NCBI GenBank assembly: GCA_022410635.1
Contig: JAJVDF010000779.1
Span: forward strand, 400,493-464,492
DNA from: Tretioscincus oriximinensis
Lineage: Eukaryota > Chordata > Lepidosauria > Squamata > Gymnophthalmidae
Direction of reading: 5' to 3'
Length of the DNA: 64,000 nt
Shown in pieces: positions 1-12,043 of the stretch. The notes below the pieces were generated by a model that was given only the letters and a program-made list of their open reading frames with translations, did no database searches and was not told the DNA's origin. Every line of letters starts with the position of its first letter. The first letter of the stretch is position 1. Position numbers and translations under genes: made by a program.

Positions 1-1260
1 CCCTGGGGTACTCCACTTCTCGTCTCCTTCCTTCCAGAGAACTGTCCATTCACTATTGCTCTGTGTTTTCCATCTTTTAGCCAGTTTCCAATCCAGGACA
101 AGGTCTGTCCTCTTATTCCATGACTGTAGAGCTTTTTTAGGAGCCTTTGATGAGGCACTTTATCAAAAGCCTTCTGAAAATCTTAATAGACAATATCAAC
201 TGGATCCCCTTTATCCACATGTTTATTATCATACTCAAAGAATTCTAACCAGTTTGTAAGGCATGATTTGCCTTTGCAGAAGTCATGCTGAGTTTCATTC
301 AGCAATGTGTACTTCTCCATGTGTTTAATAATTTTGTTCTTAATTATGATTCCCAGCACTTTGCCTGGAACTGATCTTAAATTGACAGGTCTATAATTTC
401 TAGGATCATCCTGCATTCCTTTTTTGAAGATTGGTGTTATGTTAGCTACCCTCCAATCTACTGGCAAAGTGTCTGATCTTAAGTAAAGATTAAATGTTTT
501 TGCTAGAAGTTAAGCAATTTCACATTTGAGTTCTTTAAGAATTTTGGGCTGAATGCTATCTGGTCCCAGGGATTTATTAATGTTCAGTTTATTAGGGTTA
601 GTAAGGACCTCCCTCCTTGTTATCTCTGACCAGTTTAATTCCTCTGGTGCCCTTCCTGAAAAGACTAGTTCCTTCGCAGGTATATACTCTCTGTCCTCTT
701 CAGTGAAAACTGAGGGAAAAAAATAATTTAACCTCTCTGCAATCTCCATGTCCTCCTTTATTATCCCCTTCTCTCCTGGTAGGATTCTTATGTCTGATGT
801 ATTTGAAGACGTTCTTATTATTTCTTTTAATATTCTTTTCAATGTGCTCTTCAGAGTTTTTTCTACCACCTTGCATTTGGTTTACCATAGTATGTGGTCC
901 CTTCTGTTCTCCTCACTAGGATAAGCCTTCCATTGTTTAAAGGAGTTTCTCTTCATTCTAATGACTTCACTTACTATAGTGATAAGCTGTAGAGGTTTCC
1001 TCTTGAACTTGGCAGAGTCCTTTCTTCTCTTGGGAATGCATTGTATTTGAGCCTCTAATATTGTATCGTAAACTATTTCCATGCTTTTTTAAGGGACTAT
1101 TCTCACTTTCCCTTTTAATTTTCTTTTTACCATTTTCCTCATGTTAGGAAAATTTCCTTTCTGAAAGTTTAAGGTTTCTGTGTTAGAACTCCTTGACACA
1201 TTCTTACCTTCTTAATGTATTTATTCTTGCTTCCACTAGAAACCTTTAAACACTCCTTTC
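1..1260 (-). mobile_element. CR1/L3-type LINE fragment, reverse transcriptase region
   Basis: Minus-strand frames encode blocks typical of CR1-clade reverse transcriptase, including PVDWRVANITPIFKKG, LLNETQHDFCKGKSC and NKLNINKSLGPDSI. The blocks fall in different frames with stops between them, so the copy is dead. The element runs off the left edge; its 3' part lies outside. The upstream limit near 1.26 kb is approximate. The same blocks recur on the plus strand at 47.9-49.8 kb, which supports the family call. It does not belong to a host gene. Confidence 0.85.
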
Positions 1261-1507
1261 AAAATGAAATTAAAACTCCATTTCTAATGGATTATTATGG
1301 CTTCATGTCATTTCCAAGTGGTATCTTCCACTGAGATAACTGACTCATTCTCCCCAGTGTAAGAGCAAATCATGGTTATCAAAGGATAATGAACTGTGCT
1401 ATGAGATGGCTTTTTACATAAACAACATGATCAATGAACGCTTTTCCTGTTGTTCAAAAGCAGGCAAGGCCACCTGTGTTTGAGTGATGAGGAAGTGGGC
1501 AAATGGC

Positions 1508-1636
1508 AATGCAGAAATAGCCATGTTAGTCCAGTAGAAAGTCAAAAAAGGGGCTAGTAGCACTTAGAGACTAACAGGAGAAAAGTAGGTGGCATAAGCT
1601 TTCGTAGACACGCCTACTCCTTCAGATGCTCTCATC
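1508..1636. repeat. half of a palindromic dispersed repeat (foldback family P)
   Basis: It shares AGAAATAGCCATGTTAGTC and TAGGTGGCATAAGCTTTCG-like segments with copies at 17.2, 19.2, 33.7, 38.1 and 42.1 kb. Only one arm is present here, and it ends where the Harbinger-like element begins. I recognise it as a family that is widespread in reptiles but cannot name its class. Confidence 0.6.
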
Positions 1637-1639
1637 TAA

Positions 1640-2359
1640 GGCTGCGTTCACATGACAACATAAAAACCGGAATAAAGCTATATTCCGGAATATGCAACGG
1701 AGTGTCTGTGCATACGTATTCTTGAATTTTCATCATAAGCAGCATTGGCAGACGGCCTGATCACCAGGCGGTAGCCCCCGAAAGCAGGCAGAGGGCTGGC
1801 TGGGCTTAGGAAAAGGCTTCTCATGACACGCAGCCGGCTCTGCCGCATTGCTTCTGCTGTGCCCTCCTTCCAGCCATCCCTTCGCCTGCTTTTGGGGGCT
1901 GCTGCCTGGAGATCAGCTCAGTGAAAAGAAGGGGAACATTGACAGACGTCCTGTCAACCTCCTCTCCTCCTCCTCACCTCAGCCGAACCATTTGGCAGTG
2001 CCGATCTCCAGGGAGCAGCCCTCGAAATCAGGCGGAGGGCAGCCTGGGCTTAGGAAAAGATGNGCAGATTTCCCCACCAAAGCAAGAAGGTGGCGCTTCC
2101 TCCCGTCATCTCTCTCCTCCTGTCTCTTGCACTAATAATGTTCACACAGGAGAGGAAGGGGGGTGGCTACGAGATGATGGAGGTTGGCTGTGAGANTTCA
2201 GAGGTTCTCTGCAATGATGCCTGATTATCCCAGCAATAGTTTATTCCGGGATAAATGGTGTTTATTGCGGAAGGACTGCTGAAACACACTTAACACATGT
2301 GCCCCGACCTTCTTTATGTCGCTACAATTGAGGAATAAAATAGCTGTGTGAACACAGCC
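1640..2359. mobile_element. PIF/Harbinger-like non-autonomous DNA transposon
   Basis: The left end GGCTGCGTTCACATG and right end TGTGAACACAGCC form imperfect terminal inverted repeats. They are flanked by a TAA target duplication at 1637-1639 and 2360-2362. A 3-bp TWA duplication with GG-starting termini is characteristic of PIF/Harbinger. The 720-bp interior is fairly GC-rich, has two N positions and encodes no transposase that I can see. Confidence 0.65.
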
Positions 2360-2362
2360 TAA

Positions 2363-2785
2363 ATGTACCTCATCTAAATGCAGCTATCTTCTGGATCCAA
2401 ATGCTAGCTGGCTTCCTTTGAATGCACTCTTAGACTGGCTCCATTCTCCAGCAGGAAGACTGTGGAGGCTGTGGCAAAGCTGCGGAGACGATGCAAGATA
2501 GTAAGTCTGCCACATTGCGCAATTGGTATATGCCTGTTGCAGGCGTTCCCATGACCATGGAAATCAAGCCTATGTGCAAATGCACTGTTTCTTAATCTGA
2601 ATCAAATAGTGGTAGCACACACAGGTAGATTGCTACTACTAATCTGTTTTAGGGAACTCTTAGCACACATCTGATGTGGATGGCCATTAGTCCCATGCAG
2701 AATATGTGTATTAGTGAGCACCTTAAAATGGATTACCAAGTCTGTGCCCAAAGGACTAGAGCTATTTCTAATGCAATTACTTTTT
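2363..2785. other. intergenic, nothing recognised
   Basis: Unique-looking sequence. I see no gene, RNA or repeat boundary in it. Confidence 0.5.
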
Positions 2786-2789
2786 GATG

Positions 2790-3455
2790 TGAAAAAAAAA
2801 TTAAGTATATATGCTACTACTCTGTTTTCCCAAAAATAAAACAGTTTCTTATATTAATTTTTGCTCCCAAAGATGTGCTAGGTCTTATTTTCAGGGCATG
2901 TCTTATTTTTCTATGAAAAAGAATTAACATTTATTGTTGAACAAAAAAAATTGAACATTTATTATATACTGTACAGTAGTTGTCATTAGTGAGCCAGTTT
3001 GGTGTAGTGGTTAGAGTGTTGGACTCGTACCTGGTAGTCTCCCGGTTCGATTCCCCACTCCTCCATGAAAGCCAGCTGGGTGACCTTGGGCCAGTCACAG
3101 TTCTTTGAACTCTCTCAGCCCCACCTACTCCACATGGTGTCTATTGTGGAGAAAGCAACAAAAGCTATGTGCGCCACCCTATGGTTGGCAGCCCTGAGAC
3201 CTTTGGGTAGAGGGCGGAATACAAATACAAATGAATAAATAAATCACAAACCAGCATAACCAGACAAGGACAGAATGGCAGCTTCTAGCCACCAGGGGGA
3301 GCTTATCACAGCAGATCTGCNCAGCAGGGACCACTGCTTCCAAACAAAAGCTTTGCTAGGTTTTACTTTCGGAGGAAGCCTTATGTTTAGCAATTCAGCA
3401 AAACCTTTACTAGGTCTTATTTTCAGGGGATGCCCAAACACGATAGCGGAATAAG
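2790..3455. repeat. unclassified DNA repeat split by a SINE
   Basis: AGGTCTTATTTTCAGGG occurs near 2879 and 3412, on either side of the SINE at 2991-3244, with related sequence at both ends. The simplest reading is one older element interrupted by the SINE. The class is unknown. Confidence 0.45.
2991..3244 (+). mobile_element. tRNA-derived SINE, family A
   Basis: It starts with a tRNA-like head: TGGTGTAGTGGTTAGAG resembles a pol III A box and GGTTCGATTCC a B box. A conserved body and an (AAAT)n-type tail follow. Close relatives lie at 26.0 and 60.0 kb (plus) and at 23.5, 32.2 and 33.9 kb (minus). The family resembles tRNA SINEs common in squamates. Confidence 0.85.
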
Positions 3456-3469
3456 NCCCTTGCCTGAGT

Positions 3470-5195
3470 TTAATGCAATGGGTTTGTGTGTGTTGAGGGG
3501 GGATCTAGTATATTCTTCCTCTCCCAACCTTCATGCTCCTCCCTCCTTTTTCGTGTGCTGTTCCACTTTCCCTGTTCCTGATGCTATGCTGGATTAGGTT
3601 CCCAACCACTGTCAGCCTGTCCCTGACTTTAGAATTTTGCAGCAATGAGTTTTGCTAGATATTCTTTCTATGAGAGACATCATAGGCACAGTAACAGCCA
3701 CATTATCAATCACATTTCCAATGGCACCTAAAGGATAGATTAATTTTAAGACTAAATGCAGGAGGCCCTAGATTTTCTGTTAAAAGAGTCAAGTCTCACC
3801 TTGAAAAAGCAATCACAGCTACATCATATTTTCTTTGAAAAGAAATAATCTACATGAAAGCCTGTTCTGTTGACAGCTGGATTTTTTTCCCCCGCACAAG
3901 AAGAAATTTATCTATGTGGCATCCAGTTCTTAGGGTAGCTTGAGGACTTGATTACTTTGAGGGATATATCTAGATGGGCTTTTTGACCTTCTCTTCCTCC
4001 TTCGCTTATAGTCACATCTCCCTCGTATCTGTTTGAGGCACTTTTAGATATAAAAGGTTGTAGGCCACAGAGCCGGATCCTCGGATTTTCTTCTGGGGGC
4101 TACAGAAGCTTCTCGCTTGTCCCTCTAGCAGTGGATGCCAGTCAGTAAATTTGAACTGCTCTGGACAGCTGTGGAGAGTGAGAAATAATAAGTGCTTTTG
4201 AAAACATTTGTCCTTCCTTGTGTGCTTCCTCTTTGTGATGCAGCTGGTCCAAATTAGCTCTGAGAAGATGTTGTGCAGCTGTTTCTCTGCAGCATCACCA
4301 ACAGGCAAACATCACAGTCCAACATCTCTCCCTGATCTCTGTCACTTGTTTTGTCCCTACTCTGTCATATTTCATTTCTACATACTAAGCTTTTAATTTA
4401 AAGTCTCCTTCTTGGGCATTTGCTCAGAAGTTTAACATGCAAAGGAATGTCGGGGNTTTTTCCCTTCACGTTTCATTTAGTCCCTCAGGGTTGCTATGAG
4501 AACATTTTTGTTTCTTATGGCAACTTGGTGTCCAGCTCTCCCTTCTATATTAACAATGTTGTACTTTTCAGCAATGGATTATTCTACCTAACTTCAAGGC
4601 TGGTCTAGGCTGCAACAGCTGTGTCCCATAGACCTAAAATTTCGTTGTGATTTTCAGAATCTGATGAGATTTTACTTGTACAAAATGCTGTTGCAGGAAA
4701 CAGTTTTTGATCAATTTAAAAATAGGTCCCAGCTTGTCTAGATACTTGCTTCTGAGATCCACCATCTTGGAAATAGTCACAATGATTATGTAGGGCCAAA
4801 CCAATCTGGAAATGGCATTCAGGGAGCATTTCTGGATATTTTATGCCACTGAAATACCTTCATATGTGCAAATAGGAGCAAATGTCCAAGACAGAATTTC
4901 CCTGTAATTTTACCTGGTGCCTGGAAGGAATGGGGAGAAACAATCGTAGAATTCTGAATGCCAATTATTTTCTGGTCTGTTGTTCCATTTTTAGGTGGAA
5001 AACTGATACCTGAAGCAATGGCCCATGCCTAGATATATATAAAGCACTTGGAAGGTTTATATTTTTTGNTTGAGTATTAAAGTGTTCAAGAAATTTGCAT
5101 TGAACCCTGCTGTCCTACTGACTTTTGTGTTTCTTTGAGCTTCTATTATACATATTTAATAGCCTCATGATATTCAAATGTATAAAATGAATAAA
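3470..5195. other. intergenic, nothing recognised
   Basis: No convincing exon, RNA gene or complete repeat is visible. The short open frames in this stretch show no codon structure or family motif. Confidence 0.45.
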
Positions 5196-5617
5196 TCTGT
5201 ACATATAATAAAAGGTGCATGGAAGAGTTCAACATTCTGAGGTATAATGACCAATGGCAGGGCTAGGAACTTTGGTAGTGAGAGACCACAGTCCTGGATT
5301 GGAAATTGGCTAAAAGACAGAAACAGAGGGAAGTAATAAATAGACAGTTATCTGGGTGCAAAGATGTGAGACGTAGAATACCCCAGGGTTCAGTACTTGG
5401 ACTAGTACTTGGAAGGAAAGGAAGAACAAAAAAAGGAATGTATAAAAAAGAAGGAAGATAATGAAGAAAAAGGGAAAGAAAAACAGAAAATCAGAAAGGA
5501 ACAAAACAAAGAAGCGAGTGAAAAGGGAATTGAAGGGGCAAGTGGAGGAGGGTGCAGGCATGGATAGGAGCAAGGGGGAGGAGGGGACAGAACTCATTGT
5601 ATTATTCAATGGGCTAA
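5196..5617 (+). mobile_element. non-autonomous Helitron copy carrying a CR1 segment
   Basis: The element begins with TC, followed by ATATAATAAAAGG. It ends with a short hairpin (ATTG...CAAT) and GGGCTAA, and sits between a host A and a host T, as Helitrons do. The second copy at 23780-24551 shares both ends and the interior. Positions about 5290-5400 match CR1 reverse transcriptase DNA (TCCTGGATTGGAAATTGGC, then CCCCAGGGTTCAGTACTTGG). A purine-rich stretch follows. No Rep/helicase gene is present. Confidence 0.7.
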
Positions 5618-5618
5618 T

Positions 5619-6775
5619 TCCACAAGTATACAATATTTTAAAAGATAACCCAAATTTAAAAATGTTCAGAGGGGAAAGCCAGGATGAACAAAACTATTTT
5701 CACTTCATTTCTAAAACTAGTTAGGGGGTTTGCTTCATGCCTAATGAAAGTTGATTGCAGGTGGTGCTACTACAGACAGTGTCTGCTTGTGAGCCTCTGT
5801 TCTCACAAAATCTGTGACTAGCAGATTTGTCAGCAGGCGAACCCAGTTACTTCAGGTTTGTACATGGCTGGTGTCTGGTATGGTAAAGTTTCAGGTGCCA
5901 AGTTCAGGGCTTAATAGATTAAAACTAACATTTTGAACTGGGCTTGGAAGACAAATGGCTGTCAATCGAGTGCTTACAGCACATAAATGACAATCTTTTG
6001 TACACCCACGTTACCCTTGGTCACTATTCTTAGTTGCAGTCTACAGATCATTTCCAACAAGGACAACTCCATTTAGTTGGCAATACAATGGGAAAATCGA
6101 CAGGCAATTCTAATCATAAGTCACATGGGCAGCTTAAAATCAAGGGCTGTGTCTCCATTTTCATAGGTAATGAAGGCATGGGAGGTATTATCTATGGGAA
6201 AAGCTTCAAATGGCCTTTCTTCCACATGCAGTAGGAAACCCCATTCCTCATGTAGTTGACTACAAATCCCAGGAACCTTTGGGAGATTACAGCTCTCAAG
6301 AAAACCTGTTTATCTTCTGTTATCTGCTGCTTCCCGCCCCACTTGTTTACAAACAAGAAAGGCCCATTAATTATCTATATATAAAAGGCCCATTTAAATC
6401 TGTTGCCAAATATTTTATCTCAGGGTAGTGAATTCCAGAATTTGTCAATGTTTTAGCTTCTTTGGGTGATGTGAGCATTTTGGCAAAGGTAAAAGACTAG
6501 ACTAAAAAAACCAGATGTTGCTATCTTTCTTTGTATGGAAGTTTCTTCTGCCCCTTGGTCATCTTAGTTGTCTACCCCTAACTCTTCTTCAACTCTGTCC
6601 TATCCTTTTTGTGATATTGTAAGCTAACCCAGTGTTCCATTATACCATTTCTTAATAGCAGTTTATTCTAAGCTCTTCTTTTGGTTTAATATTCCTATTT
6701 ATTTGTCAGCTCTCAGACCAACATTTCTGAAAAAAGGTTCTGCAAGTCTTTTTCTTGTCTTGTAGGAAGCAGAAG
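5619..6775. other. intergenic, mostly unrecognised
   Basis: A short stretch at about 6230-6300 contains TGACTACAAATCCCAGG, a motif found in several dispersed vertebrate repeats. Nothing else is recognisable. Confidence 0.4.
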
Positions 6776-6779
6776 TCAG

Positions 6780-6925
6780 AAGGCTCAGAATCCCAATTTG
6801 AGAAATAGATGAAGGTTTTATCTTCTTCTTTGGCTCGGGAATGCCCAGAAGCAATTGGTGGGCCACTGTGGGAGAAGGAATGATGGGCTGCATCCCAATT
6901 TGGCAGAGCTTATGTTCTTCAGAAG
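6780..6925 (+). mobile_element. CR1-like LINE 3' end fragment
   Basis: It parallels the plus-strand CR1 3' end at 39.1-39.24 kb: both have ATAGATGAAG, GAAGCAATTGG or GGAGCAATTGG, a diverged GATGGGCT box and end in ATGTTCTT. Confidence 0.45.
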
Positions 6926-7343
6926 GTACAAGTTGAGAGCAGAAGCTATAGGAAACAGATTTTTTCCAATAAGGTAGCATATTATTTAGATGAATGAAAT
7001 TAATAGTGATGTGTTGAGTCAGTCTCATGAATGAAAGTTTTTCAACAAAATTGTTCCATTCTGCGTTAGCTGAGAAAATGGTAGTGAACAAAGTATTATT
7101 TGCCCTTTAGGGTGTGGAGGCAATAAGAAGTCCTAAGTGTTCCCAAATATACAGAACTATAAAAGGCCAGAAAAATACTAAGGGCGGTTATGTATATGCT
7201 GAAGTGTGTTACCTTGTTCTGCAGTATATATGTGGCAAATACCTTCTTACACAGCTAAACACAGTTTGTTTTGAATGTCTTGATATTGTATTATGCAAGT
7301 GCCTTTCCCCAAAATGGCCTTGTTCACTGCAAAAGTACACTAA

Positions 7344-7855
7344 GGCCAAATCCTCATGTGGGAAAAAATGGGCTTCAAAAGCATTTGAGTGGAGTAGGAA
7401 TTCCTTCTGCTGTTTTCTGTGCTCTCCAGCCTCATTTTAAAGTCTGCATGCACTGGAAACTGAACAGCTGGAGATCTGGCTGGAGATCCTTGTGGCTCAG
7501 ATTCCCTTGTTCCCGGCTGAGCCAAGCACACAGGAGAAAAGGAAAAAGGTGGGTGGGAAAGGCAGGAGATCTGATTAGATCTCCTGCTGCCATGAACACC
7601 AACCTTTGAGGGTTCTTCTGCCTTTCCCAAGGACTGGACCGGCAGCCGTTCAGTCTGAGGTCCTATTGGAGCTCATAGCAAAATCATCACCAGAGTGTAC
7701 TTAACACAAATTGCGTTAAGCTGCACTTGCCACAGTTTTCTGAATGAACTGAGTATGGCCGGTGCATTTTCCACTTGGACTATATGGAACACATGTGGCC
7801 AGCTTGGATCAAAACAGCTTTTGCTCCTGGTTTTTCCCCTCGTGAGAACTCAGCC
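7344..7855. mobile_element. PIF/Harbinger-like MITE
   Basis: The termini GGCCAAATCCTCATG and GAGAACTCAGCC are flanked by TAA on both sides (7341-7343 and 7856-7858). The size is 512 bp. The ends resemble those of the 1640-2359 element, but the interior is different. The open frames inside it have no protein family features. Confidence 0.5.
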
Positions 7856-8534
7856 TAATAGTATGTTCATCTTACTGTTTTATAAATTCTGAAATGTTTT
7901 GTGGAATAGAAAATAATAGCCATGAATCAAAACAGACAGCAGTTTATTTACAACACTAACCATAAAGGATACAGTTTTATAGAGGAGAAACAATATAAAA
8001 TCTATTATTTATGGTAGCACATCTTGAGTAGATTATTCCAAATATTATTTGTATTATTATTACATTAGTTTTGACACAATAGTGAATGCAATCATAATCT
8101 CTCTTTTAAAATAACCATGCGTTCAGTAATTTGATCAATTTATCCCATATTATCAGTATGTCAAGTGGCAGATACTTTGTCATCTCTGCATTTTAAACAA
8201 GCTTTGGAAAATGTTTCTGGATATCAACTTGAGATTTCAGAATATTTCACTATTTTCTATCTAATTTTATGTATGGCAGTTTGTATTTTTACTTCTTTTA
8301 TTATCATATCTCTGGAGATTGGTGCAGGTTTTCCATGCATTTTAGCAAAATCACATTCTTCCAGCACTAGGGCAAAAATTTACTGCCTCAGTTTTCAGGG
8401 ATATTTTATAAAATGTAAAAATTGGCACAGACTTTTACAGGTAACATCCCAAGCAAAACTGCTGCCCTACATAAGAAATCAGTCTTAAATCCAGTTTTAA
8501 ATCAGTCGAAGTGGGATTGCTATCCTATTAGAGA

Positions 8535-8690
8535 GAATGGCTGTAGTTCAGTGGTAGAGAAAATTGTCCTAAGGGTCGCTGGTTCTGTTCCTAGCCTCTC
8601 TGCAGAAGGAAGCAATGGAAAACCATTTCTCTCATCTCTGCCAAGAAAATTGCACGAAGATAACGACAGAGAAGTTCATGCAGTTAAATA
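8535..8690 (+). mobile_element. tRNA-derived SINE, family C
   Basis: The head has an A-box-like TAGTTCAGTGGTAGAG and a B-box-like GCTGGTTCTGTTCC. Related antisense heads occur at 42.7 and 47.1 kb. Confidence 0.55.
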
Positions 8691-9519
8691 GGAGTTGCCC
8701 TAAACTCAGTGGTATGCAATAAAAACAGTCATATAAGAAAAGTAATGATAAAATGTAATTGAATTACAAATGTTAAGAATTCTTGCTGTCTTGAAAAAAC
8801 AAAACACCATTATTGCAACAAAATGTATGTAGATCATACAAATGTAAACAAGCTCATAACCATATACGGCCATGTTCTAAACAAAGCTCAGTGGTACTGT
8901 ACTTACAACATATATGAGATGAGATTCACAGGCTCAGTCCATATGTAAGACATCTCAGTAAATTGCTGAAATAGCTTCTAAAAAGTCACGCTTGATACGT
9001 CCACAAAATGGAAAGGGTACAAGGACCATGTGCATAGGAAACATTACCAAAATAAAGATTCAAATGAGATGATAAAACAATTAAAAATTGGCAACACATA
9101 CGATCAGCACTTAAACCAAAGGCCAACTGTTACATCAGTGCAACAAAGTTCTGAATCTTTATATGCTCGTCTTTGAGGCAAGGCATTTTTTNAAAAAACA
9201 CAGTAGTAATATCAAGCTTTTCCAGACTGTATTTGACAGCACACAACTACAGCCGCCTGTACAGCTAATGAAATTAGAAGTCTTCTAGCTGTTAACGTTA
9301 TGAATGACAAAATAAATCTGTTGGACATCTTTTAAAAGCTGCAATATCTAAGATATTCCATGTCTGAATGATTTCAACCCCTCCCACAAAAGACATTTTT
9401 GAAACAAAGTAAATGTAACCCCCCTCAGTGAGCGTGGAATCAATATGTGTGTGTGTGTGCATGCATGTATGGGAGCTTCCCTACTACAGGGATTGTTTCA
9501 CTATTTCTTTAAAAACGTG

Positions 9520-9960
9520 TTCGCCATCTGCCCCTTTCTACCTTAAGGCTCCTACACTGCTCTGACACATTGCATAACAATCTCGTCACATGACGAGCAC
9601 CATAAGGCATTACTGTGCTTGCCTTACTACAATTCCCAGAATTCTCTGCAAGCCTTCGTAAAACTCCCAAGCATTTTCTGTGAGCCAAGAGCCAACGTCT
9701 CTTGTCTTTTACATGGCGCCCCAAAGTCTCGTGAGGTTTGCCAAGTTCACAAGGCTGAATGTCCCTGCGAAACCTTCNTTCGGATTTTACAAAATGCCCA
9801 CTGCTGAATCACACAATCTATGTGGCCAGAAATTCTGCGACAACTGACCTTTATAGTGAATGGATTGCTGTATATGCGTGACCTCGTGGGGCAGACTGAA
9901 GGTAGATGTTGCTAAAAATCGTGTGTGGGGATGTGGCCTATATCTGCCTGCAGAAATATC
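9520..9960. repeat. MITE-like repeat, family B
   Basis: It shares a block around CATAAGGCATTACTGTGCTT and the following CTTACTACAATT with copies at 43.4-43.9 and 51.2-51.6 kb, and in reverse at 55.4-55.9 kb. The boundaries are approximate and the class is uncertain. Confidence 0.5.
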
Positions 9961-11956
9961 ATTTGTGCAAAGCATGAAGAAATAATTTGACTTCCGTCAC
10001 CCACACACTTGGTGAGATGAGAACGATGGGAACAGTTTACTGCTGATAACTGTCTCTTGGTGCAATTTACCACCAGGTCAGCTTGGTGGAACATTTCTGG
10101 TCCAGCATTAAACTGCCTCCTTGAGAATTATGAAGCTAGAAAAGTCTGTACCTTTGACATTTTGCCCCCCCTGAGGTGCCAACATACAGATTACCCTGAA
10201 GTGGTACTACTGACTCCATTCCCACAGATGGTCTTCTGACAGCCATCTGGGCACTGCCTTATATGCTACACTGCACGATAAACTCTGAATGAGAACCGAT
10301 GAATCACATCTAGAGAATATGAGCTGTAAGAAATCCATTTCTGGATACGTTTAGGAAGTGTAAACATTGCTCTTTTTTGGCCAGAGTGCTTAATGATATT
10401 AAGTGGCAGACTCACAGTTCAGTAATACATTACACAAAGCTTGCATGTGATTCCATGCTCTGGCTTTTTTGAAGCACTGAAAGTTCACAGATGCTACTTA
10501 GATGCTCGACTGCTTTTATTGCTGTGTGGCAAATTCGTGTGACAACTGCACACACCTCTGCTGACTGCAGTCTTTGGGTAAGCATTTTTGAGTGCCAGCC
10601 AAGTGGAATAGATACTATTGCAATTGTCGCACAATGTCAGCTTTCATACATAATATTTTCCCATATGAACAAGCTTTAAATATAGGAAACAAATATGGTG
10701 TATTTTGCAGCAGCTTCCATAGAGCAAATTTTGTTAGCAGGAAGGTTTCAAAAGCAAAGCAACTGTTTGCCAAAAAGAGCAACATGTATTAAATAATTAA
10801 TAAACACCTGCTTGTTTAATATACATATATGTAAAAATCACATTGTGAGAAGAAAACGATTTAAGTAATTTTAACATCTCAGTTATGCAAAATTGGCACA
10901 GCAACATTTTGTTTGTGTAAGTGCACTGAAAACAGATTCACCTTCATCTTCATTCTAACTGCATGCTTTGATTTGGCAGGATCCAGCCAAAATTAGCCAC
11001 TGTTAAATCCCAGTGATTCCAGTAGCATGATTACATACGTGCCTGAATGGAATATAAGAGCTTAACTTTGGCTGGCTTCTGTGCACTGCGAAATCAAATA
11101 AACCATGGACTTCTTTATTATGAGTTTTCACTAGTTCCCACAATATAGGGCAACAACAGCTGGCTCTTCCATTGGACTTTGGAACCATAACATGAAATAG
11201 ATGTAGCAAGGAGATCTTGAGTACCATAGAAAGGTAAGATAAGAAAAAGGTAGGCAGCATAAGAAGACGACATGTTTTTCTTCAGATGCTCAAGAAAAAA
11301 TTGTTTGAGAATGTTTATGCTTTTATTATGAGGATGGAGGGAGAGGTTAGATATATCCTGTAACTTCTTGATTAATGCACATATGGTAAAATCTGTCTTT
11401 TGGAAGAAAGCAAAGGGAAGGGAGGGAAACAATCATCCTTTTATGCCAATTGGCAAAACCCAATTTACTTTCCCAATGTACTAATGAGAGAGAGAAAAGA
11501 CCAACACTACAGAAGAATTAGTTGGGTTCTGCATATTGGCTCTATTGTCACTGAGCCTGCCATAGATATTCTCATTAAATTTCTAATCAAGATTGACAAC
11601 AGCCAATTAAGTGTTAGAAGAACAGTCTGATAGACACTACTTTCTGTGTCTATAGGCATCTTCAGATGAGTTGCATCTGTCAATCTGATTGACAAAGATT
11701 GTTATTTCCTGCTCATAACTCCCTGTATTAAAGCTAATGCTTCTTTTGAAATTCACCCAGGATGTAGACAGAAGAGAAGGATTCCCCCTAAGGCTATCAC
11801 CAAAAGAACATTTATGAATTTGGAATAATCTATGAAGATTCCTTGACATTCTTAACTGCTACCATTTCAACCGAATTGCTGCACAGTCTCATTAAACAGC
11901 TAATTCATGGCTGCTACCCTCCCTTAACTTGACAATAGATATTGAAGGTACCTAAT

Positions 11957-12043
11957 TTACAACAGATCTGTCTCTTTTATGGCCGGAAAGCTATCAGTGG
12001 GCATACTAGTAAACACTTCTCTGCTTTCAGTGCTCTTTGCTAG
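11957..12043 (-). CDS. AQP4: AQP4 stop-codon readthrough extension (AQP4ex)
   Basis: On the minus strand the AQP4 UGA stop is followed immediately by CUA-G and then 28 sense codons to a TAA at 11957-11959. The peptide starts LAKSTESRE and ends PAIKETDLL. From recall, the mammalian AQP4 readthrough tail is about 29 residues counting the recoded stop, begins with the same UGA-CUA-G context, and shares the TESR and PIKETDLL elements. Length, context and both peptide ends therefore agree. In mammals this extended form helps place AQP4 in perivascular astrocyte endfeet. Function here is inferred. Confidence 0.85.
   Translation of the reverse strand, partial: LAKSTESREVFTSMPTDSFPAIKETDLL

Larger units (their letters stand above)
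7940..11956 (-). other. AQP4: probable AQP4 3' untranslated region and downstream flank
   Basis: This lies directly downstream of the AQP4 readthrough frame on the minus strand. Several AATAAA signals are readable on that strand. The one at 7943-7948 is a plausible distal polyadenylation site, but the end of the transcript cannot be fixed from sequence alone. The interval contains a tRNA-like SINE near 8.5 kb and a MITE-like repeat near 9.5-10.0 kb. The rest shows nothing recognisable. Mammalian AQP4 mRNAs also have a 3' UTR of several kilobases. Confidence 0.45.

Noticed and set aside
3002..3060. Possible tRNA gene
   Set aside because: A and B boxes are present, but the cloverleaf is not intact and the same head recurs in at least six SINE copies.
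7271..7630. Overlapping plus and minus frames of about 100 codons
   Set aside because: They lie largely inside a Harbinger-like MITE and have no recognisable motif.
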